Shown here: positions 7,361-12,417 of the stretch, one piece after another
Numbering within the stretch: position 1 is the stretch's first letter
Layout: each line of letters starts with the position of its first letter
Source of the DNA: Candidatus Zhuqueibacterota bacterium 4484_87
GTDB lineage: Bacteria; Zhuqueibacterota; Zhuqueibacteria; Thermofontimicrobiales; Thermofontimicrobiaceae
Assembly: GCA_002085355.1 (NCBI GenBank)
Contig: NATN01000038.1
Location: forward strand, 1-12,417
DNA: 12,417 bases
Direction of reading: 5' to 3'
Program-made: the position numbers and the translations under genes
Notes under the pieces: model-generated
The model's database searches: none
What the model saw: only the letters and a program-made list of their open reading frames with translations
What the model was told of the DNA's origin: nothing

Positions 7361-8844
7361 TAATTTACTCTGTGAAACGAAGAAAGCAACATACAAATTT
7401 GATCCTGAACATCCAGAACAACTTGAACGGAGCAGAGAAAGTTGTTGAACATCGTGGAGAAAACGAGTGGTTCTCCGTCTTTTGTGAAAGCGTATCCGCT
7501 GAGGCAGCGGACATTGGAAATTGTACCGGTCTTGGCAAAGATTTTCCCCTGGGCAATCGTCCCGTGCATGCGATATCCGATGGTGCCATCCACTCCGGCG
7601 ATGGGCAGGCATTGGCGGAAAATTTCGCCGTAAGGATGAAAATACATGCGCCGGAAAATTTTTACTAAATACGCCGGGGAAATGTAATTGTAACGGCAAA
7701 GGCCTGAACCATCCATGTATTGATAATTTTCCTCCTGCAAGCCGAAACGACGCAAGGAATTCTGGACAACTTTTCTCCCTTCGTCGAAAGAGCCATTTTC
7801 GCCGAAGTGGTGTCCCAGCAATTTTACCAGACTCTCAGCATACAAATTTTGCGATTCTTTCAGCAGGATTTTCAAAATGTTTTTCAGCGAATCGGAGTAG
7901 TGAACAAATAAAGGTGTGAAAAGAGAATCAGTTTTAAGTTCGGGCTTTTCGTCAGCATCAATGACGCGGCCAGAGACGGAAATGCCGCTTTTCTCCAATT
8001 CGGCTTTCAGGGCAGTCAGGAAATAGAGCGTCGGATTGTGAATGGAAATATTTCGGCTGTATTTTTTCCCCTGCTCAATTGTCCCTTTGAGCAAAACTTG
8101 ATTTGTTGTGTAAACTCGACTGATATTAATTTTTGTTTCTTCGCCCAATTTTATTTGAGGGATGATATTAAGATAATTGATATCCGGGAAAAGTGCAATG
8201 TCAATTTTAGGGCTCGAACTGTCGGCCATAATTGATAACGTGGAGTAGTTTTCATTGAAAATCAGTCCCCCGATCTCCGCGGCGTAAGAATAGGGTAAAT
8301 TATCCACAGTCCAGCCATAGCCGATAAATTCATCGTCAAAAACGTCGTCGATGCCTACAATATTACCGGTGATTGACTCGATGCCCAAAGATTTGAGAGA
8401 ATCGATCCAGGAAGCGAAAGCCAGACAACTGTCGCGCCGTTCGCAAAAACGATAACCGATAGTAGGGTCTCCGCTGCCGATGACAATCAAGTCCCCTGCC
8501 AATTTCGAGCCGGCTATTTTTCCGTTGGTAACTACGCGAGTTTGATAACGAAAATCGGGTCCGAAGTTTAGCAGCGCTGCTGTTGATGTCGGGATTTTTT
8601 CGTTGGAAGCAGGCATGAACACTTTATCCGCGTTCTTTTGGTACAATATTTCGCCTGTTTCCAATGATTGTACCATGACGCCAACCATAGCATTTGATAA
8701 TTCCGGAGTATTGATCACTTTTTCCAATGCCATAGCAAGTTGTTCTTCCGGCGATTTCAGGGGCACTTGCCGATAAGTGGAGGCACAGCTCGTCAGAAAT
8801 ATAGTCAAAAAAAGCGCAACAATCAAATATTTGACGCGAAGCAT
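7360..8844 (-). CDS. dacB: D-alanyl-D-alanine carboxypeptidase/endopeptidase, PBP4 (S13) type, lipoprotein form
   Basis: This 494-residue penicillin-binding protein should remove terminal D-Ala from, or cut crosslinks in, peptidoglycan. The three active-site motifs of family S13 are present: SNEK (Ser80 to Lys83, in PASNEKIPTSTAAL), SQN (331-333, before LYAESLVKLLG) and KTG (438-440, in FAKTGTISNVRCLSGY). The long insert between the first two motifs, with SGDPTIG and the MDGSGLCRYN segment (377-386), is typical of PBP4. The N-terminus is a lipoprotein signal, with lipobox LTS-C and Cys20, so it is probably membrane-anchored, whereas E. coli PBP4 is soluble in the periplasm. The start at 8844 is set by GGGGAG (8851-8856), six nt upstream; an in-frame codon at 8928 lies before the predicted transcript start. 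The symbol dacB is by family similarity. It is the first gene of a coupled unit with the HAD hydrolase. Confidence 0.93.
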   Translation of the reverse strand: MLRVKYLIVALFLTIFLTSCASTYRQVPLKSPEEQLAMALEKVINTPELSNAMVGVMVQSLETGEILYQKNADKVFMPASNEKIPTSTAALLNFGPDFRYQTRVVTNGKIAGSKLAGDLIVIGSGDPTIGYRFCERRDSCLAFASWIDSLKSLGIESITGNIVGIDDVFDDEFIGYGWTVDNLPYSYAAEIGGLIFNENYSTLSIMADSSSPKIDIALFPDINYLNIIPQIKLGEETKINISRVYTTNQVLLKGTIEQGKKYSRNISIHNPTLYFLTALKAELEKSGISVSGRVIDADEKPELKTDSLFTPLFVHYSDSLKNILKILLKESQNLYAESLVKLLGHHFGENGSFDEGRKVVQNSLRRFGLQEENYQYMDGSGLCRYNYISPAYLVKIFRRMYFHPYGEIFRQCLPIAGVDGTIGYRMHGTIAQGKIFAKTGTISNVRCLSGYAFTKDGEPLVFSTMFNNFLCSVQVVLDVQDQICMLLSSFHRVN

Positions 8845-8915
8845 GTTTTTCTCCCCGAGGCGGTCATTTTGAGATTTTTCAATAATAATGTTTTTCAGCA
8901 AAATTATAAAAAAAC

Positions 8916-8944
8916 AATATAGCAACATCGCATTAAAAAGTCAA
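8916..8944 (-). promoter_or_regulatory. Sigma-70-like promoter for the PBP4-HAD unit
   Basis: On the minus strand TTGACT (8944-8939) is followed after exactly 17 nt by TATATT (8921-8916). The predicted start near 8909 gives a leader of about 65 nt and falls downstream of the alternative codon at 8928, which supports 8844 as the true start of PBP4. Confidence 0.65.
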
Positions 8945-9016
8945 GTTTAAAGAAAGTTTTTAAAATCAAAATCATTTTTTTATAAAAATTATGTTCTGTA
9001 ATGAAAGAAATGAGCT

Positions 9017-9084
9017 GGGGTGTTGGGCTCCGTGCTCTCTGCGTCTCCTCCGCGCTTTGTGGTAAAAAAACAAAAACCACAAAG
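9017..9084. repeat. Repeat copy A with internal dyad
   Basis: Imperfect direct-repeat partner of the element at 9508-9582. The two share an identical 19-mer, TCTCTGCGTCTCCTCCGCG (9036-9054 here), followed in both by CTTTG-GGT, a run of A and a CCAC segment. Here the right part is a perfect 9-bp inverted repeat, CTTTGTGGT (9055-9063) and ACCACAAAG (9076-9084), around an A-rich 12-nt loop. Read on the minus strand it is the ACAAAG/GGAGACGCAGAG type of sequence that I recall as a common dispersed intergenic repeat in many bacteria; that memory is unverified. Confidence 0.7.
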
Positions 9085-9158
9085 ATCGCCAAGAATGCGC
9101 AAAGCCCACAAAGAAAAAATAATTTTATAAAATGAGAATGACCCGTTAAAATTGAACA

Positions 9159-9245
9159 TAAGGCGATAATCTATTGTTTTTAAAAGTCTGACGCCTTAAC
9201 TCCACTCCAATTTAGGAATTAAGCCGTAAGGCTTTTATTTTTTAC
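9159..9245 (+). other. Overlapping inverted repeats with terminator-like end
   Basis: TAAGGCG (9159-9165) is the exact reverse complement of CGCCTTA (9192-9198). The same GCCTTA can instead pair with TAAGGC (9227-9232), which is also part of the hairpin AAGCC-GTAA-GGCTT (9221-9234). The last hairpin runs into TTTATTTTTTAC, resembling an intrinsic terminator on the + strand. The mutually exclusive pairing is attenuator-like, but no gene follows for over 650 nt, so this may be chance or part of the repeat mosaic. Confidence 0.3.
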
Positions 9246-9272
9246 ATGAGAATGAAAGGTTGTCGCAAGAAA

Positions 9273-9457
9273 ATCCGCCAACGGCGGATGAACATTTGTA
9301 GCAAATCAGAATTGCAGCTAAACAGAGAACTCCGAAGGAGTTCAACAGCAATTAACCGTCACGAGCAACGGTTTTGTGAGACAGGATTGTTTAACCCTTT
9401 CAGGGTTACATCCGCATTTTTCAATTTTTTCTACAAACGTTGAACGCCTGCGGCGTT
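9273..9457. repeat. Cluster of short perfect hairpins
   Basis: Five dyads stand within 185 nt with no credible gene. They are ATCCGCC-AAC-GGCGGAT (9273-9289), GAACTCC-GAA-GGAGTTC (9327-9343), AACCGT-8nt-ACGGTT (9354-9373), TAACCCT-TTC-AGGGTTA (9392-9408) and AACGCC-TGC-GGCGTT (9443-9457). Four have three-nt loops and all stems are perfect. The GAACTCC hairpin is nested in an outer AATTGC/GCAATT pair (9310-9315 and 9348-9353). Most follow one template (AAC-stem, short loop, stem-GTT) with compensated differences in the middle bases. They are not equally spaced and have no constant repeat unit, so this is not CRISPR. Short open frames across it, on both strands, look like by-products of the palindromes. 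Confidence 0.75.
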
Positions 9458-9462
9458 GATGC

Positions 9463-9486
9463 AGGGAATGCATATATGCATTCCCT
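9463..9486. repeat. Perfect 24-bp palindrome
   Basis: The half-site AGGGAATGCATA (9463-9474) is followed directly by its exact reverse complement (9475-9486), with no spacer and no mismatch. As DNA it could be a dimeric protein site or extrude a cruciform; as RNA it would need to open a few central pairs to form a loop. It sits between the last three-nt-loop hairpin and repeat copy B. Confidence 0.85.
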
Positions 9487-9491
9487 ACGGG

Positions 9492-9515
9492 CCCAACCAT
9501 CAAAAATGGGTTGGG
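9492..9515. repeat. Hairpin at the left edge of repeat copy B
   Basis: CCCAACC (9492-9498) and GGTTGGG (9509-9515) form a perfect 7-bp stem around a 10-nt A-rich loop, with a possible extra G-U pair outside. The right arm is the beginning of repeat copy B, so cluster and copy overlap. Confidence 0.6.
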
Positions 9516-9582
9516 TGCAGGGCTCTGTTTTCTCTGCGTCTCCTCCGCGTGCTTTGCGGTTAAAAAAAACAAAACCACCAAA
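9508..9582. repeat. Repeat copy B
   Basis: Direct-repeat partner of the element at 9017-9084, in the same orientation. The identical 19-mer core is at 9531-9549. The CTTTGCGGTT / AACCACCAAA arms (9552-9561 and 9573-9582) are a decayed version of the perfect dyad in copy A, with three mismatches. The left part (GGGTTGGGTGCAGGGCTCTG) matches copy A (GGGGTGTTGGGCTCCGTG) less well. Confidence 0.7.
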
Positions 9583-9592
9583 AAAGCAAAAA

Positions 9593-9904
9593 ATCGCCTG
9601 CAAAGGGTGTACCCCGCCTCTCATCTCGCCTTTTGATGCAACTTTAGCAAACAATTTTCGTTAAAATTGTCAAATGCAATATCGATAAAATTTTAAAATC
9701 GAAAAATATTTTATCGGAGAAAATTAATCTGCTGTTGCCTTTCTTGAAAAATATTTTTTTACAAGCACAAGTTTTATTAAATTCAATTGTTAAAAGAGTT
9801 ATAATTGGCAGAGTTTTTACTAAAACCAGAAACATCATCCCATTCGATAAAACTTCATTCTCTCTGTCCAATGCAAAATAATATTGAACAAAAGGGGATT
9901 TTAA
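9593..9904. other. AT-rich gene-free stretch upstream of the ABC genes
   Basis: No plausible coding sequence is seen. Two AT-rich dyads are present: ACAATTTT-CGTT-AAAATTGT (9651-9670), and CGATAAAAT (9683-9691) with ATTTTATCG (9708-9716). A perfect TATAAT stands at 9800-9805. The ribosome site for the ATPase, AGGGGA (9893-9898), closes the region. The rest is low-complexity A/T sequence in which I see nothing. Confidence 0.6.
9800..9805 (+). promoter_or_regulatory. Candidate -10 element for the ABC operon
   Basis: TATAAT in the correct orientation, about 100 nt upstream of the ATPase start. No good -35 is visible at 16-18 nt; the best hexamer there is TTAAAT. The predicted leader of about 90 nt would exclude the two upstream AT-rich dyads. 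Confidence 0.3.
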
Positions 9905-10807
9905 ATGAGAATCAAAGTCGAAGATTTGAGCAAGCAGTATAAAAACGGAAATCTCGCGCTGAAAGATGTAAATTTAGAGATTGATAGCGGGATGTTTGGT
10001 TTGCTCGGTCCCAATGGCGCGGGCAAAACGACGCTTATGAGAATTTTGGTCACGCTGATGAAGCCAACGAAAGGAACGATTCAGTACAATGGACTTGATT
10101 TATTCAAGAACAGACGAGAAATTCGTTCTATGTTGGGCTATTTGCCGCAGGACTTTCGATTTTTTCAAAAATTAAAAACATGGGAATTTCTCGATTACGT
10201 TGCCAGTTTGTCAGGGCTTTATGACAGCAAAAAACGCAAACAAGCGGTCGATGAGATGCTGGAAAAAGTTGGGCTTTACGAAGCGCGCGACCGCAATGCC
10301 AATAAATTATCCGGTGGAATGAAACGGCGTCTGGGAATTGCTCAGGCGTTGATTGGCGATCCCAAAATCGTCGTCGTCGATGAACCGACTACAGGGCTTG
10401 ATCCGGAAGAAAGAATTCGTTTCCGTAATTTATTAGCGGAAATGGCGGAGAGAGATATCATCATTGTTTTGTCCACACACATTGTGGGAGATATTTCCAG
10501 CACCTGCAACAATATGGCGTTGCTGCACAACGGGGAAGTTGTGTTCAATGCACCACCGAACCAGTTGATCGAGAAAGCCCGCGGCCATGTGTGGGAAGTC
10601 AAGGCGATTGACAGTGAACTGGACCAAATTAAAGAAAAGTATCCGGTAATTTCCACAATCCCTGCGGATAACGGCTGGGAAGTACAGGTAGTTGCGGACG
10701 AGCTGAAAGATTTTCCCGGGAAACAAATCGATCCCAATTTGGAGCATGCTTATGTCTATTTTGTGGAATATGAATTGGGACAAAAGTGGAATGATGATTT
10801 AAACTAA
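9905..10807 (+). CDS. ABC transporter ATP-binding protein
   Basis: This 300-residue cytoplasmic ATPase powers an ABC-2-type exporter. It has Walker A GPNGAGKTT (35-43), Q-loop YLPQDF (Gln82), signature LSGGM (135-139), Walker B IVVVDEPTTGLDPEE (155-169) and switch His192 in STHIVGD. The RRxLGIAQAL helix after the signature and the short C-terminal extension (about 225-300) are typical of ATPases of the DrrA/CcmA/NatA group paired with ABC-2 permeases. The ATG at 9905 has AGGGGA six nt upstream. The permease starts 45 nt after its stop, so the two form one unit. Substrate is unknown: proteins of this class handle drugs, ions, lipids or peptides, and similar pairs whose permease carries an M1-type domain are annotated without a known cargo. 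Confidence 0.95.
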   Translation: MRIKVEDLSKQYKNGNLALKDVNLEIDSGMFGLLGPNGAGKTTLMRILVTLMKPTKGTIQYNGLDLFKNRREIRSMLGYLPQDFRFFQKLKTWEFLDYVASLSGLYDSKKRKQAVDEMLEKVGLYEARDRNANKLSGGMKRRLGIAQALIGDPKIVVVDEPTTGLDPEERIRFRNLLAEMAERDIIIVLSTHIVGDISSTCNNMALLHNGEVVFNAPPNQLIEKARGHVWEVKAIDSELDQIKEKYPVISTIPADNGWEVQVVADELKDFPGKQIDPNLEHAYVYFVEYELGQKWNDDLN

Positions 10808-10840
10808 ATTGTCAAATTAACTGCAATGATGCAAAAGAGA

Positions 10841-10845
10841 GAGGA
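10841..10845 (+). promoter_or_regulatory. Ribosome site choosing the permease start
   Basis: GAGGA lies seven nt before the ATG at 10853 but only one nt before the ATG at 10847, so 10853 is the better start. ATGs at 10826 and 10829 in the same frame lack any such site. Confidence 0.5.
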
Positions 10846-10852
10846 TATGGCG

Positions 10853-12417
10853 ATGTTGTCATTATATAAAATTTTCACCGTTGCTCGCTACGAAATGAAA
10901 ACTTTGCTGCGAAGCTGGTTTTTTCGTATTTTTTCGATTCTGGCAATAGTCATTTTGACTTTTCTTGACGTTGGCATTCATACGTCCGTAGGCCACACAC
11001 CCTGGTTCTTGAATGGATTGAATTCATCGCTGCCGTACATGGACCTTTTGCTGTTAAACGTGGCGCAGGCAATCATCGGTGTTTTTTTAGCATCGGATTT
11101 TCTCAAGCGCGATAAAAAACTGGACACTACGGAAGTCATTTACATGCGCTCAATGACCAACGGCGATTACGTCCTGGGGAAAACAGTGGGCATTCTGCTG
11201 GTTTTTCTCGCTCTGAATGTTATTATGCTTCTCGTATCGGCAATTTTTCATATTTTTTTCAGTAATGCTGCTTTTGTTTTAGCGCCTTATTTGCTTTATC
11301 CTTTGCTCATTAGTTTACCGACGTTGATGTTCATTTTTGGATTGTCTTTTTTATTCATGGTCGTTATACGCAATCAGGCGGTTACTTTCATCGTGCTGTT
11401 GGGCTACATTGCGGTAACTCTATTTTTTCTCGCCAAAAAAGCGCACCACATTTTCGATTATATGGCGTTCAATGTACCGCTCATGTATTCCGATTTTGTC
11501 GGCTTTGGCAATTTGAGCGGAATTTTGATTCACCGCGGAATTTATTTCTTGTTTGGACTGGGATTTATTTTCGCGACAATTTTTATGATCAAGCGCTTGC
11601 CTCAGTCATCCGCCATGACGAGATTTTCCGGGATTTTTTCTGCTTTTTGCATTGTGGCTGCTCTTGCGTTGGGCAGTTACTACATGTCTGGTTTTTCGCG
11701 TGGCGCAGACCTGAGAGAGCAGATTGTGCAATTGAATCAAAAATATGCAGATGAGCCAGTGGCGCAGCCCGTCCGTTACAATATCGATTTGAACCATCAG
11801 GGTAGTAAGATAGATGTCAATGCCAAGCTCATTTTCAAAAATAGCAGCGGGCAAAAAATTGACAAGCTCATTTTAAATCTCAATCCGGGTTTGAAGGTGA
11901 AAACTGTCCAATCGCAGAATGGTGCTTTGGACTTTACCCAGGAGAAAAATCTCATTATCGTGAAACCAGATCACCCCTTGTCTGCCGGCCAGGTGGATTC
12001 AATTACGATCAGCTATTCCGGGAAAATAAATGAAGATGCCTGTTATCTGGACACGAAAGATGAGGATCGCCAAGAACTTTATCGTTTGTGGCTTTACAAT
12101 GTCTCTAAAAAATTTGCTTTCATCAGACCCGACTATGTGCTTCTGACGCCGGATGTAAATTGGTATCCTGAATTCGGTTTGCCCATGAGCGTGATTTATC
12201 CCAAGAAAACCGACAAATATTTTTTCAATTTCAATTTGAAAGTGACTACCAACCCGGCAATGAGGGTAATCTCTCAAGGAAAAATGGAAGATAAAGGAGG
12301 GGGAACGTTTGTTTTTACGTCTGAACAGCCGTTGCCGCAACGGTCGCTGGTCATAGGTAAATATGCTGAGAAATCGCTGGCTGTGGACAGCGTGGATTAT
12401 CATGTGTATTATCTGAA
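10853..12417 (+). CDS. ABC-2 permease fused to an M1-peptidase-like domain (3' truncated)
   Basis: The frame stays open from 10853 to the window end, 521 codons with no stop. Residues about 20-280 have seven likely membrane segments: about 22-40, 63-82, 110-132, 142-172, 177-196, 223-246 and 258-280. An FLASDFLKRDKKLDTTEVIYMRSMTNGDYVLGK stretch, given here in its parts FLASDFLKRDKKLDTTEV and IYMRSMTNGDYVLGK, matches ABC-2 permeases that work with the ATPase upstream. After residue about 300 the protein becomes soluble and beta-rich: YNIDLNHQGSKIDVNAKL, then LILNLNPGLKV and a YSGKINE segment. This resembles the N-terminal beta-saddle of M1 aminopeptidases (gluzincins), and a known protein class joins ABC-2 permease and M1 peptidase in about 1000-1200 residues. 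The HExxH active site, if present, lies beyond the window, so activity cannot be judged. The soluble part should be extracytoplasmic. Confidence 0.88.
   Translation, partial: MLSLYKIFTVARYEMKTLLRSWFFRIFSILAIVILTFLDVGIHTSVGHTPWFLNGLNSSLPYMDLLLLNVAQAIIGVFLASDFLKRDKKLDTTEVIYMRSMTNGDYVLGKTVGILLVFLALNVIMLLVSAIFHIFFSNAAFVLAPYLLYPLLISLPTLMFIFGLSFLFMVVIRNQAVTFIVLLGYIAVTLFFLAKKAHHIFDYMAFNVPLMYSDFVGFGNLSGILIHRGIYFLFGLGFIFATIFMIKRLPQSSAMTRFSGIFSAFCIVAALALGSYYMSGFSRGADLREQIVQLNQKYADEPVAQPVRYNIDLNHQGSKIDVNAKLIFKNSSGQKIDKLILNLNPGLKVKTVQSQNGALDFTQEKNLIIVKPDHPLSAGQVDSITISYSGKINEDACYLDTKDEDRQELYRLWLYNVSKKFAFIRPDYVLLTPDVNWYPEFGLPMSVIYPKKTDKYFFNFNLKVTTNPAMRVISQGKMEDKGGGTFVFTSEQPLPQRSLVIGKYAEKSLAVDSVDYHVYYL

Noticed and set aside
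7361..7699. N-terminal extension of the HAD protein to 7699
   Set aside because: It is out-of-frame PBP4 sequence rich in Arg, Pro and His; the HAD fold begins right after the coupled ATG at 7360.
8845..8928. Longer start for PBP4 at 8928
   Set aside because: It lies upstream of the predicted transcription start, and the lipoprotein signal and GGGGAG site fit 8844.
9132..9255. Ten-base direct repeat ATGAGAATGA (9132-9141 and 9246-9255) as a target-site duplication
   Set aside because: The enclosed 104 nt have no matching inverted ends, and a 10-mer repeat in AT-rich DNA is weak evidence.
9221..9515. CRISPR array or tandem repeat
   Set aside because: The hairpins differ in sequence, have no constant repeat unit and are unevenly spaced; no cas genes are present.
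9017..9582. Insertion sequence or transposon with a transposase gene
   Set aside because: No transposase-like reading frame and no terminal inverted repeats at the ends; the flanking copies are direct, imperfect repeats.
10342..10783. Antisense frames inside the ABC ATPase gene
   Set aside because: Shadows of a gene with intact Walker and signature motifs; no ribosome site or recognisable protein.
11606..12403. Antisense frames opposite the permease/M1 gene
   Set aside because: The sense frame is continuous with clear membrane segments and an M1-like domain; the antisense products have no recognisable features.
1..12417. Defence system, toxin-antitoxin pair or biosynthetic cluster
   Set aside because: None of the coding regions matches nuclease, helicase, toxin, antitoxin or synthase families; the genes read as ordinary transport, channel, protease and cell-wall functions.

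Overview
The window reads as a chromosomal piece of a Gram-negative bacterium. It has two or three lipobox lipoproteins, a PBP4-type peptidoglycan carboxypeptidase, a secreted M28 peptidase, and an ABC permease that appears fused to an M1-peptidase-like domain. Most genes have clear Shine-Dalgarno sequences (GGGGAG, AGAGGAA, AGGGGA). The best promoters look like ordinary sigma-70 promoters (TTGACA-17-TATTTT, TTGACT-17-TATATT), not the TTTG/TAnnTTTG type of true Bacteroidota. Moderate-to-low GC and this gene mix suggest an FCB-like lineage outside Bacteroidota proper (for example Calditrichota or KSB1-like). That placement is inference; there is no rRNA or marker gene here to test it.

Layout. 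1-729 (+): C-terminal part of an APC amino-acid permease, cut by the window edge. 758-1723 (+): a TolB/PD40-type beta-propeller lipoprotein. 1818-2810 (-): a two-TM potassium channel with a cytoplasmic RCK (TrkA-N/TrkA-C) module and an unusual filter. 2968-4215 (-): a cytoplasmic M48-type metalloprotease with a TerB-like helical C-terminus. 4431-4940 (+): a small unrecognised lipoprotein with its own promoter. 4997-6568 (-): a secreted PA-domain M28 aminopeptidase. 6818-7360 and 7360-8844 (-): a compact HAD hydrolase translationally coupled behind a lipoprotein PBP4, driven by a good promoter at 8916-8944. 8845-9904: about 1 kb without genes, holding a repeat mosaic. 9905-10807 and 10853-12417 (+): an ABC ATPase and its ABC-2 permease/M1-like partner, the latter running off the window.

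How genes work together. Only two units are well supported: PBP4-HAD (stop and start codons overlap by one base) and ATPase-permease (45-nt gap). The other genes look like independent housekeeping or envelope functions: amino-acid uptake, K+ flux, proteolysis and peptidoglycan trimming.

Hunt. I see no convincing new defence, toxin or biosynthetic system in the coding part. The most unexplained structure is the non-coding mosaic at about 9017-9582: two imperfect copies of a roughly 70-bp repeat enclose a cluster of short perfect hairpins. Several hairpins share a template while their stem bases differ in a compensated way, and the cluster includes a perfect 24-bp palindrome. Secondary points of interest are the potassium-channel filter, the M48-TerB fusion, the HAD motif I variant and the ABC-M1 fusion.
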